NCBI GenBank assembly: GCA_022579005.1
Contig: MU401482.1
Location: 80,273-144,272 of the forward strand
Length of the DNA stretch: 64,000 nucleotides
Source: Poronia punctata
Lineage: Eukaryota; Ascomycota; Sordariomycetes; Xylariales; Xylariaceae
Direction of reading: 5' to 3'
Positions 46,600-57,592 of this stretch are shown in pieces. The position numbers and the translations under genes are program-made. The notes below the pieces were generated by a model, which had not been told where the DNA came from, ran no database searches, and saw only the letters and a list, made by a program, of their open reading frames with translations. The number at the start of each line of letters is the position of its first letter. Position 1 is the stretch's first letter.

Positions 46600-49297
46600 T
46601 GTTGCGTAACCGGTAAAATATTCGGGTACCAGGACAGAGCACGAGTCTTGACAGAAAGCCGGGAAGGTCAAATGGCAGGAATAAACGTGGTAGGTGGGCG
46701 CGAATGTTGACGTGAATGTGGGTGCTGATGTTGGAATGTGGAGGTCGAAGATGTCAAGGTCGAGAACTCATAATTTTGGTACCCACGCTAAATTTCGCCA
46801 GAACGCTTGAGCCGCACATCAACCATAACAGGGAACGACGGATCTGATAGGCCAACCAGATCAACCATTTTCTCTAAATTACCGTATCCTGGATGTATGT
46901 CTATATCAAACCGTCCCTCTGTCCCAAAGCCGACACAACCAAACCATGAAACGAAGACCATTCCAGTCTATCCTTATCCAGACTTTCCCTCTTTGTCCTC
47001 TCTCCAGTCTACCCCAGACAGAGCTTGCCCCAACTTGTCCTCGTCATCACCCTTGTTGGCCCGTTATCGGCACTTACCCACAGCTATATCGCCAAAGCAG
47101 ACAGCCGGGATACGTCCCGCCTTAAAGCGGGACGAGGCCTGTGTTGACAACATATGGGGTTCCCAGCCCGAAGAATTCAACGATCCCATCTGCCACAAGC
47201 CACCGGCGTTCGGGCATTGTCGAGGGAAACTGGTGTGGCAATCTAACCAATTTAACCCATTTTGAGGCGTAACTTGGCCGTTCATAGGCTTGTCGGCTGT
47301 CATTTGCCGAAGCCCTGCTACCACACAAGCACAACCTCCGTAGAGATGTATGTAGATGAGCTCAGTCTAAGGTAACACGACCGAATCTAGGATCAAAGTA
47401 TTAGACTCGACATCAACTTGAATGAACGCAAAACGTGACGGTTTGCGAACTGAGTGGTGCAGGACCATAGTTGCGTGGGCGCGGTGCAATCACCGTCCGC
47501 AACAAAAAGCCAAGCTCCACATCTTGGGGTAACGTCATTCCTGCCGTAACAACAGTTAACAATGCTCCTAATTGCCAACATTGAGGCTATCGCCAAGCTG
47601 TTCGAAGGCACAAAAACGGCTCAGAACACGATGGCAGGGATTTGGCGTGTGAAGAAGTGCTCCGACACGCTTCAAAGGAGCGACATTTCGTAAACTCCAG
47701 CCAAAACATGTCTCCACATGCCCTGAATATCTATCTCTGTACGCAATTTCAATTTTTCTGCCCAAGTGAAAAGCCGAAAAAGAAGCCCTTGGCGTACCGT
47801 TTATACCCTCGTATATCGGGACAACTTCTGATTGTCTGTCATCTTGAATGACATTCGACAGGCTTCCTACCGTATACTATACCGAGTGAAATCGGATATG
47901 GGCGTTTGATTGTGATGTATGTAGGGCTTGTTCGGTATTCAAGCCGTGGCCAATGTCGGATGCAGTACTAGCTGAGCGGCCAGTGCATCTACCGAGCAAC
48001 GTGTCAAGTGAGGTTGGTCATATCTTAGGACCATATTTCCGTCACTAGTATCTCGGTAGCTTGTGTCAAACGAGCGCTTGTTTGCAGCGCAGAGAGACTT
48101 GATGTTGATGAGTTAGTTCATTGCGTTTGGATTTGTCCTGATGCGAACATTGACGACCCAAGGACCTCAAGCTCTACTGGATGCCCATGCGTGTCATGTA
48201 CCCTCAGCTTAGAACTTCCCAGAAGCCATTGGAAGCCGCATTTTCGAGCATTTTAATGGTGACGTTGTGGTGCGTAGCCCAATAGAAGGACCAACCCTTG
48301 ATTTCACCAAGATCATTGTCGGCCCTAGCAGTCCGGTCGTGCGTGCAATATTTAACCCGAACGGAGGCTGGAATGATGGTGAGATTGTCCTGATGAAGCG
48401 AATATGGGGCTGGCGGCGATAATAACAGTCCCATGTCCCTAGTAACACGTTTGGTCAGAAGACGTGTTGGTGGTCGTCTTTCGTTTCCAACACATTTGTG
48501 GACAGGAGTGCGGGGATATGACTGGCGACGGGTGGCAGGTGGCGACTTGTAGGTAGGTAATATGGAAGAGGTAATATACGAGTAGGTACCTACCTGGTGC
48601 CCCCTCCAGCTTAGAAGTAGGTACATCTACCAGGCGTGTACATCACCAAGGAATGTTTGTTTAGGAATGGGGGTACATCACCAAGGAATGTTTGTTTCTA
48701 GGCATATTCATGTACAAGCTGTGATAGTTCCAATCTACGAGTAGGCACTACTGGATATGTGGATTTGGGTACCTACCTATTGCCAAACAACAGTAAGAAC
48801 TTGATTTCAAGAACTGCTTTATTTTGGTCTTGTCTTTCTTTTTAGCAATACTACTCGTACAGACTGCTGCCTGTCAGTGGATACAAGATGTAGCCACCTT
48901 GACTCTTGTGGCTTGACCCATATGTGATGTTGTCACTGGTCAAGGGGGTAAACGTCTCCACGCACTTGAGAGGTAATTACCAACCCCAACCAAGTTTAGA
49001 GCGAATCTGTGCCCTTGCAAGTTTTGCACTGGTTGGATCAACATCCCACTACCTACCGCTATATTAGTTGGTAATGTGCCTGAACCAGCTGTTACCAACC
49101 CCACCAACCTAGCTTCAAGAACCAACGACGTAGCCTTTTCTTGTCTCATTTTCCTTGTTTGCAAAAGGTTTTCCCCCACACAATCTTTTGATATTCCCTT
49201 GACGGAGCAGAGACAACCGCCCGTGTTCGTCAACCAACCAACAAAAAAATTCCATCACCTCCTATAGTCGTCGCTCATTTCATAGAGACAATTCAAA
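46600..49297. other. Gene-free stretch between divergent genes
   Basis: 2.7 kb. The two ends should hold the promoters of the WHIM-domain and eRF1 genes. Inside are a 25-bp direct repeat at 48638/48673, TACTCGTA-type octamers at 48577, 48736 and 48852, and open frames without domain signal. No gene is supported. Confidence 0.45.
48638..48697. repeat. Direct repeat, 25 bp, two copies 35 bp apart
   Basis: Identical copies at 48638-48662 and 48673-48697 (GTACATCACC...TGTTT), separated by 10 bp. No flanking element is seen. Confidence 0.9.
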
Positions 49298-50908
49298 ATG
49301 AGTGACGCCGCAGCGACCGACGCCGAGAAGAATGTAAGCTCGTTTATTAGGGGCTGCCCTAGACACCGGATTGAATCCCTTTCGCCAGCGGGAGCGGTCA
49401 TAGCCTGGTTACCGCCATCCACCTTTCCGTCACTCCTAAATTAGGGACACAACGTCTAACATTTTGTGCTACAAACAGATCGAGATATGGAAGGTTAAAA
49501 AGCTGATCAAACGCCTCGAGGCGGCCCGAGGAAATGGCACGAGCATGATTTCCCTAATTATCCGTATGTGAATTACCCCTCCCCCGCTTTGTGCCCTTCA
49601 CTGACAGCCAGAAAGCCCCGAAGGACCAAATCTCGCGAGTGTCGAAGATGTTGGCTGAAGAATACGTACGTTACTCGATCAACCGTCTTTCACCCGGTCG
49701 CCACGTCTTTTCTCGTCCCGAAACACGCCGTCGCTTAGTAGCAAAACGCCCACTAACAAAGCACAACTCAGGGTACTGCATCAAATATCAAATCGCGTGT
49801 CAATCGACAGTCCGTTCTTTCAGCTATTACCTCGACCCAGCAACGCCTAAAGCTGTACAACAAGGTCCCTCCAAATGGACTCGTTGTCTATTGTGGTGAA
49901 ATCCTAACTTCGGAGGGCAAAGAGAGGAAGGTCAACATCGACTTCGAGCCCTTCAAGGCCATCAACACCTCATTATACCTATGCGACAACAAATTCCATA
50001 CCGAGGCGCTAGCCGAACTTCTCGAGTCAGACCAGAAGTTTGGGTTTATCATCATGGATGGTAATGGTGCTCTCTTTGGCACCTTGAGCGGGAACACGCG
50101 CGATATTGTCCACAAGTTTTCCGTAGATCTGCCAAAGAAGCACGGCCGTGGTGGACAGTCCGCTCTTCGTTTTGCCCGTCTCCGAGAAGAGAAAAGACAC
50201 AACTACGTCCGCAAAGTTGCCGAACTGGCAGTGCAGAATTTCATCACCAACGACAAGCCTAATGTCGCTGGTATAATTCTCGCTGGCTCGGCCGATTTCA
50301 AGAACGATCTAAATGCTTCGGACATGTTTGACAACCGACTCCAATCGAAAGTTATCAAAGTCGTCGATGTGTCTTATGGTGGCGAGAACGGCTTCAACCA
50401 GGCCATCGAACTGTCTTCCGAGACCCTCGGCAACGTCAAGTTCATCCAGGAAAAGAAACTCATTGGCAAGTACTTTGAGGAGATCAGCCAAGACACGGGC
50501 AAAGTGTGTTACGGTATCGATGATACTCTTAAAGCTCTAGAGCTCGGAGCTGTCGAGACGCTTATTGTCTTTGAAAACCTTGAGATTTCCCGCTGGGTGT
50601 TGAAGGATAGCAACAGCGCCGAAATAATCCTCCATCTGACCAAGGCTCAAGAGGGTGGCGACCGTGCCATCTTCATGGACAAAGAAACGGGCCAGGAGAT
50701 GGAAGTGGTTTCCCAGGAATCATTCTTGGAATGGATTGCTGAGCACTATAAAGACTTTGGTACCAACCTCGAGTTCGTATCAGACCGGTCGACTGAGGGC
50801 AACCAGTTCGTGAAGGGTTTCGGTGGCATTGGCGGAATTCTCCGTTACAAGGTGAACTTCGAGCAATTAGCCGAAGTAGATGACGATGATGATTATTATG
50901 ACGATTGA
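49298..50908 (+). CDS. SUP45: Eukaryotic translation release factor 1 (eRF1)
   Basis: Four exons, 49298..49333, 49479..49563, 49616..49665 and 49772..50908, 435 residues, the usual eRF1 length. All three functional motifs sit where expected: NIKS at 62-65 (stop-codon recognition), YLCDNKF at 126-132 (YxCxxxF) and GGQ at 184-186 (peptidyl-tRNA hydrolysis). The acidic C-terminus (DDDDDYYDD) is typical. eRF1 with eRF3 ends translation at all three stop codons in the cytosol. Introns: 145 nt, a very short 52 nt (donor GTATGT, acceptor AAAG) and 106 nt; exon 3 is only 50 nt. The third intron ends immediately before GTASNIKS. The start ATG at 49298 begins a 12-codon exon, as usual for short acidic eRF1 N-termini. 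Confidence 0.97.
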
Positions 50909-52358
50909 CAGGTTAGTCATCACTCTGGAAATTAAAACCTCAGAATCTCAGAACCTCAGAACCTCCTCCGCGCTGCCTACAAGCCATCTGCTCAAGTCAC
51001 GTTCGGCCTCGAGAGGAAGCAAAAAGAAAACCCGGACCATATCGCCTGTGCTTTCTTCTCATTCGGAATAATTATGTGCGCCAGGTTACTGACCGGCATT
51101 TTTCTAGTTTGAAGAGTCCCTCCATGACGAGGGACGGTCTCAAGCAGTCACGTCCAAGCAGGCTCATTCAGCGCAAGCGAGTCATCCTTTGCCGCAAGAA
51201 GCCGCCGATGAGGAAGTAAGCCCAGCGCCGAGAGCGATGGGCACTTCGTACGCTCAACGGCGGCTCCAGAAGACCGGCCCGGCAAATTCGGAGCACACAG
51301 CCAAACAAGTCGCAACGCCTAGCCCGCTTCGCTCTATGACGACGGCTTGAATCCCACCAGAATTGAATGGAGGTTCGTTGAGACTGAGCCGTGCTTCTCC
51401 ATGCTGGCAAAACTGCAAATGGTTAACCGATGACGACCTAGACCCCGCCCAGACATCCGAAGATGACAAGCCCAGTTCAGGGTGCCGCGCTTGGGGACCT
51501 GCGGCCACAGCTGTGGTTGCGCAGTGGCCTCGCAAAGACATCACCGCCCCCTGAAATTGTATTTTCTGGTTCGGGTTGCAGTCCTGCGCTACCTCTAGCA
51601 CTTGTCGATCAAGATTGTGTTCGACGATACTATATCATGATGCAAACTGGGAGAAATTGATTATTCCGTTCGTTAGATTTGAATTATAAGAGAAGATATT
51701 CGCTCCTTACTAGTCGTGACGATTGCCCCCTGTGTAAGAAGTAGCCCTGTAGGCTGTCGGTCACGTAACAGGTTATGCCCTGGTACCAAGCCCAAAATCG
51801 GTTGAACGTATTTTGGACTAAAAAAAGAACCCTTTTGAAAGTAATTGGAGCTGCACTCCTTTTTTTCAACGTGCACCTTTAATATCTAGAGGTCTGGACT
51901 GGAGATTGGATATTTCAAGTGGAGCCTCCAAAGAAAGCGCCGAACATCGCTGCTACATGAAATTCCCACACCATAGGCCGGCCAATCCTGTACCTACCCG
52001 GGCCTTATCCTGCCGAAATAGGTCAGAAGTACTTTGTGATTCCAAGAAACACAACCAAACTTAACTGAACAGCCGGAGGTGACAATCGGAGCAGGCCAAC
52101 ACCTTTAAACCGGATACTGTGACGCTCCTGTGCTGTATTCACCGCTGTATGCATCATACGTACGCTAATAATTACACCTCATTGACCAGGGTATTTTTCT
52201 TATAAACACTGGTATCCATGATATAAGACAAGACTCCTGAATCTTGACAGCTGTTGGTACTATCGACGCCCGGTCTTATCGTGTCCAGGCTATTCACACA
52301 TCAAGCCCGGCTTTCTCTAGACTATACAGAAAACCAGACTGTCCTATTTGCTGCCATA
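50909..52358. other. Intergenic region
   Basis: 1.45 kb between eRF1 and prephenate dehydratase genes. It starts with an AACCTC/AATCTC short repeat near 50940. Several open frames of 60-115 codons on both strands near 51160-51600 overlap each other and carry no domain signal. No gene is supported. Confidence 0.45.
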
Positions 52359-52870
52359 ATGGCCCATGAAGGATCTAGCAGAGAAGAGGCGGCGGCGTCC
52401 AAGCCCATCGTCTGTTTTCTAGGCCCCGTATCATCATATACTCACCAGGTATGTATAATAAAAAACGAACAACTTTCTTCTATACGTATGTTTAAGCTAA
52501 TGAAATCCCCTCCTTGTAGGCAACCATGCAGGCGTTTCCTGAGGATCAATTCGAGTTGATGCCCGTCACTACTATCAAGGGTAAGTAATGTGTTTTTTGA
52601 AACGTAACCTTTCTTCTTTAAACAGGGATTTTGTTAGTTCGTTAACTCGGAAGAAACCAAGATATCTTCGACACGACGCAATCAGGCGCAGCAACATACG
52701 GCGTAGTCCCGTTTGAAAACTCGACGAATGGTTCCGTGGTGTTCACACTGGACAATTTCGCCGATCGGCAGCATGTCTATCCGGATTTGAACGTGTGTCG
52801 GGAGATTTATCTAGATGTACATCATTGTCTACTAGGTCGTGTCGAACGACAGGGGAATCCGACCACCACC

Positions 52871-52903
<33 letters not shown>

Positions 52904-53611
52904 GCAACGGAGGAGGAGGAAAAGAGGTCCGCCAAACCTCTACACACTCTCTCGCACGTCCGTCGCGTATACAGCCATCCGCAGGCCTTTGGGCAATGTA
53001 CCGCCTTTCTGAACTCTCATCTCCGAGGGATCGAGACCATCGACGTGAGCAGCACGTCCCGGGCCGCGCAGCTGGCTGCCGAGGACGAGACGGGGCGGAG
53101 CGCGGCCGTCAGCTCGGCCGTGGCTGCCGAGATGTTGGGAATCGACGTGTTGGCGAGGAATATCGAAGATAGGGAAGATAATACGACGAGGTTCTTTGTT
53201 TTGAGGAAAGGGGAGGGGGACTCGTCCAACAACAACACACCACCACCACCACCACCACCTTCTACACCTTGGACGAAAAACGAAGAAGATGATTCCGACG
53301 ACGACGACTCAACCCTGCTCTCGAAAACCAAATCCCTAGTCTCATTCACCGTCCCTCACCATAGCCCGGGGGCCCTAGCAGACGTGTTATCATGTTTCCG
53401 TCGCGGCGGCCTGGACCTGACGAGCATCAATAGCCGGCCCAGCCTCGCCGGTCCTTTCGAGTACGTCTTCTTTGTCGAGTTCGAGGGACACAAGTTCAAG
53501 GACCCGCGCGGCCGTGTCGCCGGCGTTTTGCAAGATGTCGCCACCATGGCGCGCACCTGTCGTTGGTTGGGGAGTTGGGATAACCAACGGAAGAAGAGAA
53601 CAGCGGCATAG
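52359..53611 (+). CDS. PHA2: Prephenate dehydratase with C-terminal ACT domain
   Basis: Three exons, 52359..52448, 52520..52580 and 52662..53611, about 366 residues; introns of 71 and 81 nt. The catalytic domain shows FLGPVSSYTHQ, GVVPFENSTNGSV, SHPQAFGQC and the catalytic TRF motif (DNTTRFFVL, about residues 225-230). The C-terminal ACT domain (SFTVPHHSPGALADVL, then INSRPS and YVFFVEFEG) is the phenylalanine-binding regulatory part. The enzyme turns prephenate into phenylpyruvate in phenylalanine synthesis, and feedback inhibition through ACT is family knowledge. Odd features: a run of about 14 Thr (ACC/ACA microsatellite at 52861-52905) inside the catalytic domain, and a Ser/Pro/Asp-rich linker with seven prolines in a row before ACT. 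The SRP motif reads NSRP instead of the common ESRP. Confidence 0.92.
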
Positions 53612-54335
53612 TCAACTAATCAATCTCACACACGTACCGTACCGTACCGTACGTGTGCCGCTTTTAGGGGTGAAACACAGAAAAGGGGGGGATGAGGCGG
53701 GTTTATAACCTGAAGCTCGGCAAAACGTCCTCAGAGTAGGTTCCAATCAACCAAGAAAACTTATGGTGAAGCAATGAAACCCGGAAAAGAGAATTGTCGA
53801 TTGAAAACAAAGGAACACAAAAGGGAAAAGAAGAAACGAAAAAGAAAGGGAGGAGAGTCCAACGAGGGGAAGTCGGTTCGGTTTTTGGCAAAATATAGAA
53901 ATGGGAAACCCAACCAGGAGATTTAAAATCTTTGGGGAATAGGTAGGACATCCCAAGCTAGGTTCCTCGCATATAAGGTACCTATATGCTCCGAGTTTTG
54001 CATTACTAAGCACCACGCATACGTTGGTAGCACTTTAGAGCTTTGTGACGGTGATAATCATTTCTATGAGGCTAGCAAAGCTGTCGCGTAAACATGCGGG
54101 CAGACCCGAGGGATGATAGCGTACGTAAAACACGTGTGGAAAATGCAAATATATAAATTCCAACATTTCTGATTACTCCGACCGACTCCTAGCCTTCCGG
54201 CCTGCCATTCTAGAAAATACTACAAGTTTTATGCAAGCAAAGACTGAATCGATCGCTCTCGTTTCTGTGGTTTGTGATTTTACCGCAGTGAGAGATCAGT
54301 CGGACTGAGATGTCAGTCACCCTCCCTTTTTCTGA
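53612..54335. other. Convergent intergenic region
   Basis: 720 bp between the stops of prephenate dehydratase and pyruvate dehydrogenase E1 alpha; holds both 3' regions. A short hairpin lies at 53629-53657 and purine-rich A/G tracts at 53810-53850. Nothing coding. Confidence 0.5.
53629..53657. repeat. Inverted repeat in the 3' region of the prephenate dehydratase gene
   Basis: CACACGTAC at 53629-53637 and its exact complement GTACGTGTG at 53649-53657, with an 11-nt loop of CGTAC repeats. A 9-bp stem starts 17 bp after the stop codon; it may fold in the 3' untranslated RNA or simply reflect the GTACC repeat. Confidence 0.6.
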
Positions 54336-55739
54336 TTACGACGAGAAGTAAAAGTTCTCATCCGGGGTGCGGCCACGAAGGAACTGCGGCTCGGTGCCCT
54401 TGACGTAGGTATCCTCATAAAGGATCTCGGGCTTCGCCTCGGGAACAGGCATAGCCTCGGCAGCCGCCACCTCCTCGTTGACGTGCTTGCGGGCGTCCTT
54501 GTCGAGGGACTTGAGCTCATCTTCGTTGCAAACACCCCAGTCCAGGATCTTGTGCTTGAGACCGGCGATAGGATCGTTTGTGGACCGCATGCGCTGGATC
54601 TCCTCGCGGGTTCGGTAGGTGGTGCCGGGATCGGACATGGAGTGACCACCATATCGGTAGGTGACGTATTCGAAAACCAGAGGACCGTTCTCGGCAACCG
54701 CCCATTCCTTGCCGTACTGGACAGCAGCCTTGACGGCCAGAACGTCCATGCCGTTCACCTTTATACCGGGAATATACTGGCCACGCTTGTAGTAGTCGGT
54801 GAGGGCCGACGATCGGGCGGCAGCAGTACCCATACCGTACTTGTTGTCTGTAACAAATATTAGCACCATTCTTTAGGGATCTCTGGACTCTAAACCGATT
54901 TGGACGGAACGTACTCTCACAACCGAACAGGGCAGGGAGGCCCCAGAGCTTGGCCATGTTGAAAGCCTCGAAGACTTGACCCTGGTTGCTAGCACCGTCA
55001 CCGTATAGGATGACCGATGCATTCTTGCGGCCCATATACTTGTGGGCAAAGGCAAGGCCGGCACCGACGGGAACCTGGGCACCGACAATGCCGTTTCCGC
55101 CGTAGAAGCCCTTGGTGAACATGTGCATGGAACCACCCTTGCCATAGGCGATACCCTCTCGCCGGCCCAACAGCTCGCCAATGATGGATCGTACAGAGGC
55201 ACCACGCATCAGAGCATAACCGTGGCATCGGTAGGCAGTGATGACATCATCCTCCTTTGTGAGGGCGTGCTCGATACCCACAGCAACAGCCTCCTGTCCT
55301 GTAGACAAGTGACAGAAACCACGAATCTTCTTCTCCTTGTACAACCGATCGGCGGCCATCTCCATTTGTCTATATGGGAACCCGTATTAGCGATAACAAG
55401 GTCATCAACTCGGAATAGTTGTTTTTCTGCTTGTGTTTGTAGCTGGGGTACTTGCCTGGTCACTACCATATCATAGTACATCTGCTTTAGCTCCTTCTTG
55501 GTGATATCGAGAGTGTACGGAGGTGGGTCGAGCTCGTAGGTCTCGAAGCTCTCGTCGCTCAGGGTGACCTGGAATGGTTGGTCATCGGCATCGGGAACTG
55601 CGCTCTTGTCGGCATGTGATGAGGCTGCGTTGGTGGTAACTGTTCGCAAGGCGCCAGCAACGGAAGGAGCGGCAGTCGTAGCTCGCATGCGCACCAAGGG
55701 CGCTACGGCTCGAGGGACTCGCAACGCTCGCGAGAACAT
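54336..55739 (-). CDS. PDA1: Pyruvate dehydrogenase E1 component alpha subunit
   Basis: Three exons, complement(55456..55739), complement(54915..55369) and complement(54336..54847), 416 residues, the family's usual length. An Arg/Ser/Ala-rich mitochondrial presequence covers about residues 1-40. Family blocks: [17 protein letters not shown], the thiamine diphosphate motif from GDGASNQG (about 218) to NN (about 247), and the phosphorylation loop [12 protein letters not shown] with Ser about 316, the site used by PDH kinase. With E1 beta it decarboxylates pyruvate in the mitochondrial matrix. Intron 1 (86 nt) uses a GC donor (AG|GCAAGT) with an AG acceptor: only this phase-2 donor keeps the frame and the [13 protein letters not shown] continuity. 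Intron 2 (67 nt) has a GTACGT donor and rebuilds CENNKYGMG. Start: first ATG before the presequence. Confidence 0.95.
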
Positions 55740-57592
55740 TATCGAAGGAGACGGGAGGAAATGAGAGGAATTATTCGAGACACTCGATAGGAAAAGAGAT
55801 GACAACTTCGCTCTCGCCCGCGGAAGGATATTGACGGCCCTCGATTACGAAGCGCGAGATAGCAGATTGGCTAGGTAACTTACTCGCGGGAGTAAGGTTG
55901 ATGGATGAGAGCAAAAGGAAGATGATAAGACGAACAAAAAAGAATTATGGAGCTCCGGCCAAGAAGTCGCTCAACAATTCTCACCTCCGAACCATTCCCC
56001 TGTTTAGAACCCCCAAAGGGTAGGCCAGAAACACGCCGGGACACTCTGATAACCTACCGTACAGAACTAAAAGGCCATCTTTTGGGGTTAGTCTGGCGGA
56101 TCCCAGCGGAACTCTGACAGCACTAGGGGCCTTTACTAAACAAGTTAGGGCCGGAGTCAACAATACTTTCCTTAGGTACCCGTAGTTTGGCAGGACAATT
56201 GGCCAATCAAACCGACTGTTGCAAAGTACAAGAGCTCTTCTGCTAATTTAGCCGTCTTATCGTGTAACTAACTAACAGATGTTCCTTCTTAGTTATCCCG
56301 TCAACCTTGTCACCTTGATAATCGCAATTACTAAACAGGGCCTAGCCAGGACAACGTGGGGAGAGGGAATCCGCTACATTTTCTTAAGGGTCTCTGAAAA
56401 TCGTGATGTATATCTGCAATGTTCCATTTTCAATTTTATTATGATATTGGACTGTGAGAAGTTTATACGAGTAAAGGTTGGAATAACCTTAACATACTCG
56501 GGTCGAACCTTACACCCCTTAAGCTTGCTCAATTACCGAGCTCTTGATTACTAAAGGTTGGTAATTTAGCATAGGTACATGTACCTACTAGAGTAAGTAC
56601 TAGGTACTCGTAACTAGCAGAAAACACCGTCATGTTGGCCAGATACCTACCCTCCTATCATGTACCAAGTACAGCCGAACCGCAAAAGAGAAACGACCGT
56701 AGCTGAATGCAGGCTGTGCGGAAGGGTATTCTAGTAGAAGGCTTGACGATGCGAAGCATTGGATTCACTTTTAAGGGAGCTGTTACAAGGTTTGACGCGG
56801 TACGCCCTTGAAGCTGCCGAGTTACCTAATATCTAGACCAGAGTATCCGACCAGACTACCTAGGTAGGTAGCAACTTACCCGGGCTCATACCCCTCTCAG
56901 GAGGTTTGGGTAGCAATGATATGCCCTCACGATCGTCAAACAGTAGCCAACCAAAAAGTTAGCCAGTCAGCTAACATATACAAACGCCACTTACCTATAC
57001 CTAGTTGTTTTCGGTGTGAGCATAGGCAGGTGAAATATATCCTAGGTAGTACGTGCATGATAATACTGTTCTTGAGCGTATGCGCAGATATGAACTTCTC
57101 ATTGACAGAACGCTGAGACAGAACGCTGAGACAGAACGCTGAGTTGATAGTGTGTATTCAAGTACCTAGGGAGAACACATGTTTTCAGTTGGGGGCCTTT
57201 TCCTCATAAACCAAGTCGTGGTCATCATCAGCAACCTCTGTCCAAGCAAAGGTACGAAAGGGTAACGAAAGTGACCAGATACGTTCCAGCGTCTTTTCAC
57301 ACCATATCATGGTAATTCATCACGCCTTTGCCTGAGCTCTACCGCAATATACCGTCCTCTAGCTGCACCTATCGCTCTGAGAACTTAAAATCGTCTGTTG
57401 CCAATCCTTGGCTATCTGTATCGTGAAATTTCAACCGGCTTATCAAATCCCAATTTGAACCGTACCACCCCCAGTACCGTCATACCAACGGGTAATATAA
57501 CCCAAAAAAGCTCGTATATCGTGGGGGACCCCAAAGAAAAACGTCCACAACGCGGGGCTTGTTTGCCTAGAGATGTTCTTCGTACGGGTATT
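55740..57592. other. Gene-free stretch
   Basis: 1.85 kb; the left end is the PDA1 promoter. It has TACGAGTA at 56466, TACTCGTA at 56605, GTACATGTACCTAC palindromic sequence near 56576, and a 13-bp unit repeated three times at 57104-57142. No gene is supported. Confidence 0.45.
57104..57142. repeat. Tandem repeat, 13-bp unit, three copies
   Basis: GACAGAACGCTGA in three perfect head-to-tail copies, intergenic. Confidence 0.95.

Noticed and set aside
46807..47265. 152-codon plus-strand frame upstream of the WHIM-domain gene
   Set aside because: Ser/Pro/Thr-rich with no start context or domain; it probably reflects pyrimidine-rich spacer.
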